Shown: one piece after another, positions 25,258-35,618 of the stretch
Numbering within the stretch: position 1 is the stretch's first letter
How the letters are laid out: every line of letters starts with the position of its first letter
Assembly: GCF_009729855.1 (NCBI RefSeq)
Contig: NZ_WODA01000007.1
Span: 150,018-214,017, forward strand
From: Agromyces luteolus
GTDB taxonomy: Bacteria; Actinomycetota; Actinomycetes; Actinomycetales; Microbacteriaceae
Direction of reading: 5' to 3'
DNA: 64,000 bases
Notes under the pieces: generated by a model
Told to the model about the DNA's origin: nothing
Seen by the model: the letters and a program-made list of their open reading frames with translations, nothing else
Databases searched by the model: none
Made by a program: the position numbers and the translations under genes

Positions 25258-25824
25258 ATGCCGGCACCCGCGAAGGTCACCCCCGATGCGCTGCGAGCCG
25301 CGGCGCGCGCCATCCTCGAGCGAGAGGGTCAGCAGGGGCTGACGATGCAGGCCGTCGCCGCCGAGCTCGGCGTGCGCGCGCCCTCGCTCTACAAGCACCT
25401 GCGCGATCGCGACGCGCTCGTCCGGCTCGTCGCGGAGGACGTCGCGGTCGAGCTCGGCGAGCGGATGGACCGGGTGCTCGCCGCCGAGGCCGATGCGGCC
25501 GACGCGGTCCGCGCGATCGCGGCATCCGCTCGCCGGTACGCGCGGGAGCATCCGCACGGCTACGGCCTGATCTTCGGTCCGCTGCCCGAATCGGCGCGGG
25601 CTCGGGGCTCGGCGATGGAGCGGTCGAGCGTCGCGATCCTCGAGGCGGCCCGGAGGCTTTCGGGCGATGCGCGCGCGCTCGAGTCGGCGCGCACGATCAC
25701 GGCGTGGATGCACGGCTTCACGAGCATGGAGCTCGCGGGCGCGTTCCGCCTCGGCGGGTCGGTCGACGACGCCTGGGAGTACGGGCTCGACCACCTCGTC
25801 CGCGGACTCGCGGCGCATCGCTGA
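25258..25824 (+). CDS. TetR/AcrR family regulator (WHG-type C-terminal domain)
   Basis: The 188-residue protein has the helix-turn-helix GLTMQAVAAELGVRAPSLYKHLRDRDALVRL and a C-terminal ligand domain resembling the WHG group (REHPHGYGLIFGPLP and the late AWMHGFTSMELAGAF). Of three in-frame starts, the ATG at 25258 is chosen because GGAGGAGG lies directly upstream at 25245. The earlier GTG/ATG codons overlap the operator. The likely target is the divergent MBL hydrolase and itself. It ends 108 bp before the leucine operon. Confidence 0.88.
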   Translation: MPAPAKVTPDALRAAARAILEREGQQGLTMQAVAAELGVRAPSLYKHLRDRDALVRLVAEDVAVELGERMDRVLAAEADAADAVRAIAASARRYAREHPHGYGLIFGPLPESARARGSAMERSSVAILEAARRLSGDARALESARTITAWMHGFTSMELAGAFRLGGSVDDAWEYGLDHLVRGLAAHR

Positions 25825-25832
25825 GGCCGCGG

Positions 25833-25888
25833 TTGCGGAACTCGGTGAATGGTCGCTAACATGAATCCCGGTTAGCGAGCGTTCACCG
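25833..25888 (+). promoter_or_regulatory. Promoter and twin operators of the leucine/acyl-CoA operon
   Basis: TTGCGG (25833-25838) and TAACAT (25857-25862) are spaced by 18 bp. Operator one (GTGAATGGTCGCTAAC, 25845-25860) covers the spacer and -10. Operator two (GTTAGCGAGCGTTCAC, 25871-25886) is its inverted relative just past the start site. Both match the operator before the TetR gene at 24.4 kb. Repressor bound at both would block initiation. Confidence 0.7.
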
Positions 25889-25932
25889 AACCGCTCGCAC
25901 GACGCCACGACGGAGAGGCGGAACGGGAGCGG

Positions 25933-27540
25933 ATGCACACCATCACGAGCGCGGTCGACGCGGCATCCGACGCCGCACGCGCGAACGCCGACGCGCACGC
26001 CGCGCTGGCCGACGAACTCCGCGAGAAGCTGCGGATCGCCGCCCTCGGCGGGCCCGAGGCATCCCGCGACCGTCACGTCGCACGCGGCAAGCTGCTGCCG
26101 CGCGACCGCGTCGAACGGCTCCTCGACGAGGGCAGCCCGTTCCTCGAGCTCGCCCCGCTCGCCGCGGGCGACCTCTACGACGACGACACTCCCGCGGCCG
26201 GCGTCATCGCCGGCGTCGGGCTCGTGCACGGCCGGCCGGTGATGGTCGTCTGCAACGACGCCACGGTCAAGGGCGGCACCTACTACCCGATGACGGTGAA
26301 GAAGCACCTCCGCGCGCAGGAGGTCGCCCTCGAGAACCGCCTCCCGTGCGTGTACCTCGTCGACTCGGGCGGCGCGTTCCTGCCCAAGCAGGACGAGGTC
26401 TTCCCCGACCGCGACCACTTCGGCCGCATCTTCTACAACCAGGCGAACCTCTCCGCGCGGCGCATCCCGCAGATCGCCGCCGTCATGGGCTCGTGCACCG
26501 CGGGCGGCGCCTACGTCCCCGCCATGAGCGACGAGACCGTGATCGTCCGCGACCAGGGCACGATCTTCCTCGGCGGCCCGCCCCTCGTGAAGGCCGCGAT
26601 CGGCGAGGTCGTGACGCCGGAGGAGCTCGGCGGCGGCGAGCTGCACGCCCGCACGTCCGGTGTCACCGACCACCTCGCCGAGGACGACGAGCACGCGCTC
26701 GAGCTCGTCCGCGACATCCTCACGACCCTTCCCGCCCTGCCCGACCGGGCCTGGGCCGTCCGCGAGCCGCGCGAGCCCGCGGTCGACCCGGCGACGCTCA
26801 CCGCGGCCGTGCCGGTCGACGTGCAGCAGCCCTACGACGTGCGCGAGGTCATCGCGCGCCTCGTCGACGGCAGCGAGTTCCACGAGTTCAAGAAGGAGTA
26901 CGGCGACACGCTCGTCACCGGCTTCGCGTGGATCGACGGGCACCCCGTCGGCATCGTCGCGAACAACGGCGTGCTCTTCAGCGAGTCGGCCATGAAGGGC
27001 GCGCACTTCATCGAGCTGTGCGACCAGCGCGGCATCCCCCTCGTCTTCCTCCAGAACATCTCGGGCTTCATGGTCGGGCGCGACGCCGAGGCCGGCGGCA
27101 TCGCCAAGCACGGCGCCAAGATGGTCACCGCCGTCGCGACGACCCGGGTGCCGAAGTTCACGGTCGTGATCGGCGGCTCCTTCGGCGCCGGCAACTACTC
27201 GATGTGCGGCCGTGCCTACTCGCCCCGGTTCCTCTGGATGTGGCCGAACGCGCGCATCTCCGTGATGGGCGGCGAGCAGGCGGCATCCGTGCTCTCGACG
27301 GTCAAGCGCGACCAGATGGCCGTGCGCGGCGAGGAGTGGTCGGCCGACGCCGAGGAGGCGTTCAAGTCGCCCGTGCGCGCCCAGTACGAGGCGCAGGGGA
27401 GCCCCTACCACTCGACCTCGCGCCTGTGGGACGACGGGGTCATCGCCCCCGGCGACACCCGCACGGTGCTCGCCCTCGCCCTCGAGCTCGCGAGCCGCAC
27501 GCCGCTGCCCGAGCCCCGCTTCGGCCTGTTCAGGATGTGA
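25933..27540 (+). CDS. Methylcrotonyl-CoA carboxylase beta (carboxyltransferase) subunit
   Basis: The 535-residue protein is a full-length carboxyltransferase: [20 protein letters not shown], the [20 protein letters not shown] segment characteristic of methylcrotonyl-CoA carboxylases, [20 protein letters not shown], and [20 protein letters not shown] in the C-terminal half with [18 protein letters not shown]. It corresponds to AccD1 of M. tuberculosis (LiuB elsewhere). It carboxylates 3-methylcrotonyl-CoA with the biotin subunit encoded next, whose start overlaps this stop. Confidence 0.92.
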   Translation: MHTITSAVDAASDAARANADAHAALADELREKLRIAALGGPEASRDRHVARGKLLPRDRVERLLDEGSPFLELAPLAAGDLYDDDTPAAGVIAGVGLVHGRPVMVVCNDATVKGGTYYPMTVKKHLRAQEVALENRLPCVYLVDSGGAFLPKQDEVFPDRDHFGRIFYNQANLSARRIPQIAAVMGSCTAGGAYVPAMSDETVIVRDQGTIFLGGPPLVKAAIGEVVTPEELGGGELHARTSGVTDHLAEDDEHALELVRDILTTLPALPDRAWAVREPREPAVDPATLTAAVPVDVQQPYDVREVIARLVDGSEFHEFKKEYGDTLVTGFAWIDGHPVGIVANNGVLFSESAMKGAHFIELCDQRGIPLVFLQNISGFMVGRDAEAGGIAKHGAKMVTAVATTRVPKFTVVIGGSFGAGNYSMCGRAYSPRFLWMWPNARISVMGGEQAASVLSTVKRDQMAVRGEEWSADAEEAFKSPVRAQYEAQGSPYHSTSRLWDDGVIAPGDTRTVLALALELASRTPLPEPRFGLFRM

Positions 27541-29552
27541 TGGGAATGTTCGAACGTGTCCTCGTCGCCAATCGCGGCGAGATCGCCGTCCGGGTCATCC
27601 GGACCCTGAAGCGCCTCGGGATCCGCGCGATCGCCGTGTACTCCGACGCCGACGCCGACGCGCCGCACGTCGCGCTCGCCGACGAGGCCGTCCGCATCGG
27701 CCCGGCCGCGGCCGCCGAGAGCTACCTCGACCCCGCCCGCATCGTGCGCGCCGCGCTCGAGACCGGCGCGCAGGCGATCCACCCGGGCTACGGGTTCCTG
27801 TCGGAGAACGCGGCCTTCGGTCGCGCCTGCGCCGAAGCGGGCATCGTGTTCATCGGACCGGGCGAGCTCGCCCTCGAGGTCATGGGCGACAAGATCCGCG
27901 CGAAGCGCCACGTCGAGGCGTCCGGCGTGCCCGTCGTGCCCGGCGTCAGCGAGCCCGATGCGACCGACGACGAACTGCTCGACGCGGCACCCCACGTCGG
28001 CTTCCCGATCCTCGTGAAGCCGTCGGCCGGCGGGGGCGGCAAGGGCATGCAGGTCGCGCGCGACCAGGGCGAACTCGAGCACGCCCTGCCCGCCGCACGC
28101 CGGGTCGCCCGCGCCGCGTTCGGCGACGACACGCTCCTGCTCGAGCGCTTCGTCGAGCGGCCGCGCCACATCGAGGTGCAGGTGCTCGCCGACGCGCACG
28201 GGAACGTCATCCACCTGGGCGAGCGCGAGTGCTCGCTGCAGCGCCGCCACCAGAAGGTCGTCGAGGAGGCGCCCTCGCCGCTGCTCGACGCCGCGACGCG
28301 CGAGCGCATCGGCGCGGCGGCCTGCGACGCCGCACGCAGCGTCGAGTACCTCGGTGCGGGCACCGTCGAGTTCCTGGTCTCGGATGCCGCGCCCGACGAG
28401 TTCTTCTTCATCGAGATGAACACGCGGCTCCAGGTCGAGCACCCCGTCACCGAGCTCGTCACGGGCGTCGACCTCGTCGAGCAGCAGCTGCGCATCGCCG
28501 CGGGGGAGCCGCTCGCGATCGCGCAGGGCGACGTGCGCCTGACCGGGCACGCGATCGAGGCCCGGGTCTACGCCGAGAGCCCCGAGCGCGGGTTCCTCCC
28601 GGCCACGGGCGAGCTGCTCGCGTGGCGCCCGGCGGCGGGGGAGGGCGTGCGCGTCGACTCCGGCGTCCGCGCCGGCCAGCACGTCACGGCGGACTACGAC
28701 CCGATGATCGCGAAGGTCATCGCGCACGGCGCCGACCGCGCCGAGGCGCTCGACCGGCTCGACGCGGCGCTCGCCGACACGCTGCTGCTCGGCGTCGACA
28801 CGAACATCGCGTTCCTGCGCACGCTGCTCGCGCATCCCGACGTGCGCGCCGGGCACCTCGACACCGGGCTCATCGACCGGCTGCCCGAAGGGGGCGCGGC
28901 AGGCGCGACCCCGGTGCCGGCGGATGCCGCGACCGACGCGCCGACGACGGACGCCGCGCCCGACCCGCTCGAGCGGGTCGCCCACGACGCGCGCGAACGC
29001 GACGCCCGTGCCGCGGCCGTCGGCGACCACGCCTGGCGGAGCGCTCGAGAGTGGCGCATCGGGTCGGGCGGCGGGACCGCGGCATCCGGCCCGGTCGCAG
29101 ACCTCGACCGTGCATCCGTCGCGACCGCCGCCGACGGCACCGTGTGGGTGCACCTCGACGGCCGCACCGGCTCGTTCGCGCGTCCCGACCGTCGCGCCGC
29201 GCTCGACGCGCGCCTCGCGCAGCTGGAGCGCGGGGGCAGCGCCGACCCCGACCTCCGCGCGCCCATGCCGGGCAGCGTCACGACGTTGCTCGTCGCCGAC
29301 GGCGACCGCGTCGAGGCCGGGCAGGGGGTGCTCGCGATCGAGGCCATGAAGATGGAGCACCGCGTGACCGCGACCGTCGCCGGCGTCGCGCGCCTCCGCG
29401 TCGCCGTCGGCGAGCAGGTCGCCCGCGACCAGGTCGTCGCGCGCATCGACCACGTCACGGAGCCCGCCGCGGCGAGCCCCGCGGCATCCGGAACCGAACC
29501 CATCGACGGCCCGCACGAGGGCGCCGTCGTGACCGCATCCCACCAGGAATGA
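27540..29552 (+). CDS. Methylcrotonyl-CoA carboxylase alpha subunit (biotin carboxylase + BCCP)
   Basis: The 670-residue protein has a biotin carboxylase N-terminal domain ([20 protein letters not shown]), an ATP-grasp domain ([15 protein letters not shown], then [17 protein letters not shown]), a linker domain and a C-terminal biotinyl domain with Lys604 in EAMKMEH. It carboxylates its own biotin with ATP and bicarbonate. It corresponds to AccA1-type subunits. The ATG at 27540 overlaps the previous stop by one base. The ATG at 27546 is an alternative. The Ala/Asp-rich segment near 450-490 is a linker. Confidence 0.93.
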   Translation: MGMFERVLVANRGEIAVRVIRTLKRLGIRAIAVYSDADADAPHVALADEAVRIGPAAAAESYLDPARIVRAALETGAQAIHPGYGFLSENAAFGRACAEAGIVFIGPGELALEVMGDKIRAKRHVEASGVPVVPGVSEPDATDDELLDAAPHVGFPILVKPSAGGGGKGMQVARDQGELEHALPAARRVARAAFGDDTLLLERFVERPRHIEVQVLADAHGNVIHLGERECSLQRRHQKVVEEAPSPLLDAATRERIGAAACDAARSVEYLGAGTVEFLVSDAAPDEFFFIEMNTRLQVEHPVTELVTGVDLVEQQLRIAAGEPLAIAQGDVRLTGHAIEARVYAESPERGFLPATGELLAWRPAAGEGVRVDSGVRAGQHVTADYDPMIAKVIAHGADRAEALDRLDAALADTLLLGVDTNIAFLRTLLAHPDVRAGHLDTGLIDRLPEGGAAGATPVPADAATDAPTTDAAPDPLERVAHDARERDARAAAVGDHAWRSAREWRIGSGGGTAASGPVADLDRASVATAADGTVWVHLDGRTGSFARPDRRAALDARLAQLERGGSADPDLRAPMPGSVTTLLVADGDRVEAGQGVLAIEAMKMEHRVTATVAGVARLRVAVGEQVARDQVVARIDHVTEPAAASPAASGTEPIDGPHEGAVVTASHQE

Positions 29553-29560
29553 GGAGCACC

Positions 29561-30724
29561 ATGCACGACCTGACCGACGAGGAACAGCAGCTGTACGACA
29601 TGGTCTGCGAGTTCGCCGACACCGTCGTCGCCCCGCAGGCCTACGAGGCCGACCGCTCCCACGAGCTCTCGATGGACGTCGTGGCCCAGATGGGCGAGCT
29701 CGGGCTCTTCGGCCTGCCCTTCCCCGAGGAGGTCGGCGGCCAGGGCGGCGACTACATGGCGCTCTGCCTCGCCATCGAGGCCCTCGCGCGCGTGGACCAG
29801 TCGATCGCGATCACCCTCGAGGCCGCCGTGGGCCTCGGCGCCATGCCGATCTACCGTCACGGCACCGAGGAGCAGAAGGCCGAGTTCCTGCCCGACCTGG
29901 TCGCGGGGCGCGCGCTCGGGGGCTTCGGCCTCACCGAGCCCGAGGCCGGCTCCGACGCCGGCGCCACCCGGACGACGGCCGTGCTGGACGGCGACGAGTG
30001 GGTCGTCAACGGGTCGAAGCAGTTCATCACCAACTCGGGCACGCCGATCACCCGGTTCGTCACCGTCACCGCGGTGACGGGGGAGCGCACGCGTCCCGAC
30101 GGCTCCACCTCGAAGGAGCTCTCCACGATCATCGTGCCGAACGGCACGCCCGGCTTCACCGTCGGGCCGGGCTACGACAAGTCCGGATGGCGCGCCTCCG
30201 ACACCCACCCGCTGACCTTCGACGACGTCCGGGTGCCGGCCGGCAACCTGCTCGGCGAGCGCGGACGCGGCTTCGCGAACTTCCTCCGTGCGCTCGACGA
30301 GGGCCGCATCGCGATCGCGGCGCTCGCGACGGGTGCGGCGCAGGGATGCCTCGACGAGGCCATGACGTACGCGAAGACCCGCAACGTCTTCGGCGTGCCC
30401 ATCGCGAGCCACCAGTACATCGCGTTCACCATCGCCGGGATGCAGGCCCGCGTGCACACCGCGCGCCTGGCCTGGCATGACGCCGCGCGCCGTGCCGACG
30501 CCGGACTGCCGTTCAAGAAGGAGGCCGCGATCGCGAAGCTCGTCTCGAGCGACGCGGCGATGCTGAACGCCCGGGACGCGACCCAGATCTTCGGCGGCAT
30601 GGGTTTCATGAACGAGACGACCGTGGCCAGGCACTACCGTGACTCGAAGATCCTCGAGATCGGCGAGGGCACGAACGAGGTGCAGCTCATGGTCATTGCG
30701 CGCGAGCTCGGGCTCGCGGCCTAG
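29561..30724 (+). CDS. Acyl-CoA dehydrogenase (isovaleryl-CoA or short/branched-chain type)
   Basis: The 387-residue protein has the ACAD signatures [54 protein letters not shown] and a late [11 protein letters not shown]. The catalytic-base position near the end reads IGEGTNEVQ (Glu369), as in short/branched-chain enzymes, whereas classical isovaleryl-CoA dehydrogenases use a Glu elsewhere. The operon context (methylcrotonyl-CoA carboxylase) and the FadE19 analogy favour isovaleryl-CoA. It donates electrons to the ETF encoded three genes on. The ATG follows GAGGAG. Confidence 0.92.
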   Translation: MHDLTDEEQQLYDMVCEFADTVVAPQAYEADRSHELSMDVVAQMGELGLFGLPFPEEVGGQGGDYMALCLAIEALARVDQSIAITLEAAVGLGAMPIYRHGTEEQKAEFLPDLVAGRALGGFGLTEPEAGSDAGATRTTAVLDGDEWVVNGSKQFITNSGTPITRFVTVTAVTGERTRPDGSTSKELSTIIVPNGTPGFTVGPGYDKSGWRASDTHPLTFDDVRVPAGNLLGERGRGFANFLRALDEGRIAIAALATGAAQGCLDEAMTYAKTRNVFGVPIASHQYIAFTIAGMQARVHTARLAWHDAARRADAGLPFKKEAAIAKLVSSDAAMLNARDATQIFGGMGFMNETTVARHYRDSKILEIGEGTNEVQLMVIARELGLAA

Positions 30725-30756
30725 GGCGGTTCGGCCGCCGGGGAGGAGGGAGCGTC

Positions 30757-31278
30757 ATGACGGATGCCGAGGTGCGCGAGGTCGTGCAGCGCGGGCTCTG
30801 GTTCGAGGAGTTCGAGGAGGGCGTGCGCTACCTGCATCGTCCCGGTCGCACGGTGACGGAGGCCGACAACGTCCTCTTCACGACGCTCACCATGAACCCG
30901 CAGCCGCTCCACCTCGACGCCGCGTGGTCGGCGCGCCAGCCCTTCGGCCGCATCCTCGTGAACTCGCTCTTCACGTTGTCGACCCTCGTCGGCCAGTCGG
31001 TCGGGCAGCTCACGCAAGGCACGCTCGTCGCGAACCTCGGGTTCGGGGCGGTCGCGTTCCCGAATCCCGTGTTCGTGGGCGACACCCTCTACGGCGAGAG
31101 CGTGGTCGAGTCGAAGCGGCTGTCGTCGTCGCGCCCCGGCGAAGGCGTCGTGGTGCTCGGCCACACCGCGCGCAACCAGGACGGCGTGGTCGTCGCGACG
31201 GCGTCGCGCACCATGCTCGTCTGGACCCGCGACGCGGGCGAACGGCACGCGAGCGGGAACGGCGAGGCGAGCGGATGA
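30757..31278 (+). CDS. MaoC-family hydratase, probable methylglutaconyl-/itaconyl-CoA hydratase
   Basis: The 173-residue hot-dog protein has the MaoC pattern [20 protein letters not shown] with the catalytic Asn/His region and [17 protein letters not shown]. Its position between an acyl-CoA dehydrogenase and a CitE-like lyase matches the M. tuberculosis Rv2499c arrangement, whose product is linked to leucine and itaconate breakdown. By analogy it hydrates methylglutaconyl-CoA to HMG-CoA. GGAGGGAG precedes the ATG. It overlaps the lyase gene by 4 bp. Confidence 0.85.
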   Translation: MTDAEVREVVQRGLWFEEFEEGVRYLHRPGRTVTEADNVLFTTLTMNPQPLHLDAAWSARQPFGRILVNSLFTLSTLVGQSVGQLTQGTLVANLGFGAVAFPNPVFVGDTLYGESVVESKRLSSSRPGEGVVVLGHTARNQDGVVVATASRTMLVWTRDAGERHASGNGEASG

Positions 31279-32129
31279 CGCACCCGCCGTTCCCGTTCGG
31301 TCCCGCACTGCTGTTCTGCCCGGCCGACCGGCCCGACCGCTACGCCAAGGCGGCCGACCGTGCCGACGCGGTGATCCTCGACCTCGAGGACGCCGTGGCC
31401 GAGACCGCGAAGTCGGCGGCGCGCGAGTCGCTCGTGGCGAACCCGATCGATCCCGCACGCGTCATCGTGCGGGTGAACCCGGCCTCCACGCCGCATCTCG
31501 CCGACGACGTCGCCGCCCTGCGGCGCACCGACTACCGCACCGTCATGCTCGCCAAGTGCGAGGGCACGGCCGACCTCGTGACGCTCGAGGACTTCGACGT
31601 GATCGCGCTGTGCGAGACCGCTCGGGGCGTGCTGGCCGCACCCGACATCGCGTCCGTGCCCATCGTCTCCGCGCTCATGTGGGGTGCGGAGGACCTCGTC
31701 GCCTCCCTCGGCGGCGGCTCCAGCCGTCACCCCGACGGGCGGTACCGCGACGTCGCGCGGCACGCCAGGTCCCAGGTGCTGCTCGCGGCCGGTGCGCACG
31801 GCGTGGCGGCGATCGACGCGGTGCACCTCGACCTCGCCGACGCGGACGGCCTCCGCGCGGAGGCCGAGGATGCGGCCGCGCTCGGCTTCGCCGCCACGGC
31901 GTGCGTGCATCCGGGGCAGGCCGAGGTCGTCAGGGCCGCGTACGCGCCGAGCGCCGAGCGCCTGGAGTGGGCGCAGGCCCTGCTCGCCGAGGCCGCCGCC
32001 CGCGAGGGCGACGGCGTGTTCGCATTCCGGGGGCAGATGGTCGACGCGCCGCTCCTGCGCCAGGCCGAGGCGGTCCTGCGGCGGGCGCGTTCCCGAACCG
32101 GCGTCGATGGAAGGACAGGAACCCGATGA
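31275..32129 (+). CDS. CitE-like HpcH/HpaI aldolase family CoA-ester lyase
   Basis: The 284-residue TIM-barrel protein begins with [20 protein letters not shown] and has [20 protein letters not shown] (metal-binding Asp/Glu), [20 protein letters not shown] and [13 protein letters not shown]. CitE-like enzymes cleave 3-hydroxyacyl-CoA thioesters. Its M. tuberculosis counterpart Rv2498c is reported to cleave both HMG-CoA and citramalyl-CoA. No classical HMG-CoA lyase is present in the operon, so this protein is the candidate for that step. The ATGA overlap couples it to MaoC. Confidence 0.87.
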   Translation: MTHPPFPFGPALLFCPADRPDRYAKAADRADAVILDLEDAVAETAKSAARESLVANPIDPARVIVRVNPASTPHLADDVAALRRTDYRTVMLAKCEGTADLVTLEDFDVIALCETARGVLAAPDIASVPIVSALMWGAEDLVASLGGGSSRHPDGRYRDVARHARSQVLLAAGAHGVAAIDAVHLDLADADGLRAEAEDAAALGFAATACVHPGQAEVVRAAYAPSAERLEWAQALLAEAAAREGDGVFAFRGQMVDAPLLRQAEAVLRRARSRTGVDGRTGTR

Positions 32130-32902
32130 AGATCATCGTCCTCGTGAAGGAGGTCCCCGACACGTACGGGGAGCGGAAGCTCGACCTCGAGACGGGGCTC
32201 GCCGACCGCGCCGCGAGCGAGGCCGTGCTCGACGAGATCGGCGAGCGGGCGCTCGAGGTGGCGCTCGTCCACGCCGACGCGCACGCCGACACCGAGGTGG
32301 TGGTCATGTCGATGGCGCCCGAGACCGCCGCGACGACGATCCGCAAGGGCCTCGCGATGGGCGCCGGATCGGCTGTGCACATCGCCGACCCGGGCCTCGC
32401 CGCCGCCGACCTCGGCCTCACCGCCCGCACGCTCGCCGCAGCGATCCGGCGGACCGGATTCGACCTCGTCATCACGGGCAACCTCTCGACGGACGGCAGC
32501 GGCGGCGTGATCCCCGCCATGCTCGCCGAGCTGCTCGAGGTGCCGAACGCGACGGCGCTCACCTCCGTCGAGATCACCGATGACGCGGTGTCCGGAACGC
32601 GCACCGTCGACGGCGGCGCCATGCGCGTGCGCGCGCCGCTGCCGGCGGTCATCTCGATCACCGAGGCGCTCCCCGACGCCCGTTTCCCGAACTTCAAGGG
32701 CATCATGGCCGCGAAGAAGAAGCCGTTCGAGACCCTGAGCGCCGCCGACCTGGGCATCGAGCCCGAGGACCTGTCGGCAGCCTGGTCGATCATGACCGCC
32801 ATCGCCGAGAAGCCGCCCCGCACGGCCGGCACCAAGATCACGGACGAGGGCGACGGCGGCACGAAGATCGCGGAGTTCCTGATCGAGAACCGGCTGGTCT
32901 GA
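32126..32902 (+). CDS. etfB: Electron transfer flavoprotein beta subunit
   Basis: The 258-residue protein starts [19 protein letters not shown] and shows ETF-beta features: the [16 protein letters not shown] insertion, [34 protein letters not shown] and the C-terminal [20 protein letters not shown]. Together with the alpha subunit it accepts electrons from acyl-CoA dehydrogenases. The ATG overlaps the lyase stop by 4 bp, tying ETF production to the pathway that reduces it. Confidence 0.95.
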   Translation: MKIIVLVKEVPDTYGERKLDLETGLADRAASEAVLDEIGERALEVALVHADAHADTEVVVMSMAPETAATTIRKGLAMGAGSAVHIADPGLAAADLGLTARTLAAAIRRTGFDLVITGNLSTDGSGGVIPAMLAELLEVPNATALTSVEITDDAVSGTRTVDGGAMRVRAPLPAVISITEALPDARFPNFKGIMAAKKKPFETLSAADLGIEPEDLSAAWSIMTAIAEKPPRTAGTKITDEGDGGTKIAEFLIENRLV

Positions 32903-32912
32903 GAGGACGAAC

Positions 32913-33899
32913 ATGACCGACCACCCTGCAGACGCCATCCTCGTCCTCCTCGAGGCCACGCCGACCGGTGAGCTCGCGACGAGCGCGGCGGGCCTCCTCG
33001 CGGCCGCCGCCGGGATCGGCACGCCGGTCGCGCTCGCCGTCGCCGCGCCCGGCGAGGCCCAGTCGCTCGCCGAGCAGGCGGCCGCGCTCGGAGCGGAGCG
33101 GGTGCTCGCCGTCGAGGCCACCTCGACGCAGTCCGAGCTCACGGTCCCGCACGTCGACGCGCTCGCCGCGGCGGTGAAGCTCATCGCCCCCGACGCCGTG
33201 CTCATCTCGAACTCCATCGAGGGCCGCGACATCGCGGGCCGATTCGCCGCCCGCACGGGCGCGCCCATCGCGGTGGATGCGGTCGGCGTCTCGCGCGACG
33301 ACGAGGGCGTGCTCGCCCACCACTCCGTGTACGGCGGCGCCTACAACATCGTGTCGGCGGCGACCTTCGGGCCGCTCGTCGTCACCGTGCGGCAGGGTGC
33401 GATCGATGCGCGCGCTGAGTCGCGACCCGTCGTGACCGAGTCGCTCGAGGTGCCCGCCTCGGGCGCGGCATCGGCCGCGATCGAGTCCGTCGAGCCCGTG
33501 ACCGAGACCTCGAGCCGACCCGAGCTGCGCGGGGCGAAGCGGGTCGTCTCGGGCGGTCGCGGGCTCGGTTCGGCCGAGAAGTTCGCCCTCGTCGAGGAAC
33601 TGGCCGACGCCCTCGGCGCGGCGGTCGGCGCGTCGCGCGCGGCCGTCGACGCCGGCTACATCCCGGCGAACCACCAGGTCGGGCAGACCGGCGTGTCGGT
33701 CTCGCCGCAGCTGTACGTCGCCCTCGGCATCTCGGGTGCGATCCAGCACAAGGCGGGAATGCAGACCGCCAAGAACATCGTCGCCGTGAACAAGGACCCC
33801 GACGCGCCGATCTTCGAGGTCGCCGACTTCGGCGTGGTCGGCGACGTGTTCACCGTGGTCCCGCAGCTGATCAGCGCCCTCGCCGAGCGGAAGCGGTGA
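32913..33899 (+). CDS. etfA: Electron transfer flavoprotein alpha subunit
   Basis: The 328-residue protein has an N-terminal adenine-nucleotide-type domain and a C-terminal FAD domain with [36 protein letters not shown], the [16 protein letters not shown] segment and [23 protein letters not shown] is held at the interface with EtfB. The stop is followed after 3 bases by the GTG of the membrane cytochrome-like gene. No ETF:quinone oxidoreductase gene is present in the window. Confidence 0.96.
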   Translation: MTDHPADAILVLLEATPTGELATSAAGLLAAAAGIGTPVALAVAAPGEAQSLAEQAAALGAERVLAVEATSTQSELTVPHVDALAAAVKLIAPDAVLISNSIEGRDIAGRFAARTGAPIAVDAVGVSRDDEGVLAHHSVYGGAYNIVSAATFGPLVVTVRQGAIDARAESRPVVTESLEVPASGAASAAIESVEPVTETSSRPELRGAKRVVSGGRGLGSAEKFALVEELADALGAAVGASRAAVDAGYIPANHQVGQTGVSVSPQLYVALGISGAIQHKAGMQTAKNIVAVNKDPDAPIFEVADFGVVGDVFTVVPQLISALAERKR

Positions 33900-33902
33900 C
33901 CC

Positions 33903-35606
33903 GTGGCCGCTCCAGGGAACCTGCGCAGGGGGCTGCCTCGACACCGTGGCGGTGAGCCGTGGCCCCCTGCGGGCACCGCGGGCGACGACCGCGTCGCGGA
34001 GCCGGTCGAGGCTCCGGCGGCGGCACCCGTGACGACGATCGTCGATGCACCGGCTGCGTCCGCGCGCGTGGCCCCGGAGGCGCCGGAGGCGACCGCGCCG
34101 GCCGCGTCATCGTCGGGTCGTCGGCTCCGAAGCGGCCTTCCGCGCGTGCGCGGCGGGCGGCCGTGGCCGGACGCCGGCGAAGCTGCCGCCGTGGCGAACG
34201 CCGAGGTGACGGATGCCGCGGCCGCGCCGACGCCCGCCGCCGCCGTCGAGCCCGCAGCCGAGCCGGCACCGGCACCCACAGCTGCACCGGCACCCCGACC
34301 CGCAGCGGCCTCCGCGCCATCCGCAGCGGCCGGCACGCGGCTTCGTCGTGGGCTTCCGAGGGTCGCCGGTGGAGCTCCGTGGCCGACGGGGAACGCGCCG
34401 GCGGCACCCGCACCGTCCGTCGAGCCCGCTGCACCGGCGCCCGCTGCACCGGCGCCCGCTGCACCGGCGCCCGCTGCGCCGGAGCCCGCCGCGCCGGCCG
34501 CCGCGACGCCCGCTCCTGCCGCACCCGCGGTGACGGCGCCGGCGGCATCCGTCGCCACGGCGCCCTCGCGCCCCGCCGAGCCCGCAGCGGCCCCCGCCGA
34601 GCCCGAAGCGGTCCCCGCCGAGCCCGCATCACCGGCCGCGACCGCCGCGGCCGCCGACGCCACACCGGCACCGAGCGCCCCCGCGCAGCCGGAGCCGACG
34701 CGGTACGGCCCGCTCACCGTGAGGCAGTGGGTCGCGGCATCCGTCGTCGGCGTCCTCACGATCATCGGCGCCGCGACGATCGTCGTCCAGCTCACGAGGT
34801 GGTTCCTCGGGCTGGAGTCCATGCAGGACTTCATGGCGACCTATCCCGGCGAGACGCACCTGCCCGAGGGCGCGCCGGTCGGACTCCCGGCCTGGCTCGG
34901 CTGGCAGCACTTCTTCAACGTCTTCCTGATCGTGCTGATCATCCGCTCGGGACTGCAGGTGCGCACCGAGCGGCGGCCACCGGCGTCCTGGACACCGCGC
35001 TGGGCGAAGGGCGGGCAGGGCCGGATCAGCCTCACCCTGTGGTTCCACCAGTCGCTCGACGTCCTGTGGTTCGTGAACGGGCTCGTCTTCGTCGTGCTCC
35101 TGTTCGCGACGGGCCAGTGGATGCGCGTCGTGCCGACGAGCTGGGAGGTGATCCCGAACGCGGTGTCGGCGGGGCTGCAGTACCTGTCGCTGGACTGGCC
35201 GCTCGAGAACGGCTGGGTCAACTACAACAGCCTCCAGGTGCTGGCCTACTTCGCGACGATCTTCATCGCCGCGCCGCTCGCCGCGATCACCGGGGTGCGG
35301 ATGTCGGGGCTGTGGCCGAAGAACGCCGCGACGCTGAACCGGATCTACCCCGTGGAGTGGGCCCGGGCGGTGCACTTCCCGGTCATGCTCTACTTCGTCG
35401 GGTTCAACATCGTGCACGTCACGCTGGTCCTCCTGACCGGGGCGCTGCGCAACCTCAACCACATGTACGCGGCGCAGGACGCCGACGGATGGCTGGGCTT
35501 CTGGATCTTCGTCGCCTCGATCGTCGTCATCGCGGCGGCGTGGATCGCCGCCCGCCCGACGCTGCTCGCGCCGATCGCGGGACTGTTCGGCAAGGTCGGT
35601 CGATAG
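33903..35606 (+). CDS. Membrane cytochrome b-like protein with three GLPR-GG-PWP motifs
   Basis: The 567-residue protein has two parts. Residues 1 to about 265 are Ala/Pro-rich linkers carrying three copies of a short motif, RRGLPRHRGGEPWP, RSGLPRVRGGRPWP and RRGLPRVAGGAPWP (near residues 9, 77 and 148). The C-terminal part has about six membrane helices with membrane-embedded histidines (336, 382, 491, 505, also 520), like cytochrome b561/formate-dehydrogenase gamma proteins. It begins 3 bp after etfA, so it probably takes electrons from ETF to the quinone pool. That link, and haem binding, are inferred. I do not recognise a named family for the motif region. Confidence 0.8.
   Translation: MAAPGNLRRGLPRHRGGEPWPPAGTAGDDRVAEPVEAPAAAPVTTIVDAPAASARVAPEAPEATAPAASSSGRRLRSGLPRVRGGRPWPDAGEAAAVANAEVTDAAAAPTPAAAVEPAAEPAPAPTAAPAPRPAAASAPSAAAGTRLRRGLPRVAGGAPWPTGNAPAAPAPSVEPAAPAPAAPAPAAPAPAAPEPAAPAAATPAPAAPAVTAPAASVATAPSRPAEPAAAPAEPEAVPAEPASPAATAAAADATPAPSAPAQPEPTRYGPLTVRQWVAASVVGVLTIIGAATIVVQLTRWFLGLESMQDFMATYPGETHLPEGAPVGLPAWLGWQHFFNVFLIVLIIRSGLQVRTERRPPASWTPRWAKGGQGRISLTLWFHQSLDVLWFVNGLVFVVLLFATGQWMRVVPTSWEVIPNAVSAGLQYLSLDWPLENGWVNYNSLQVLAYFATIFIAAPLAAITGVRMSGLWPKNAATLNRIYPVEWARAVHFPVMLYFVGFNIVHVTLVLLTGALRNLNHMYAAQDADGWLGFWIFVASIVVIAAAWIAARPTLLAPIAGLFGKVGR
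34425..34484 (+). repeat. 15-bp tandem repeat in the Ala/Pro linker
   Basis: CCCGCTGCACCGGCG occurs at 34425-34439, 34440-34454 and 34455-34469, with a fourth degenerate copy to 34484. It encodes repeated PAAPA between the third GLPR motif and the membrane domain. Slippage is the likely origin. Confidence 0.9.
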
Positions 35607-35618
35607 GCGTCCGCTCGG

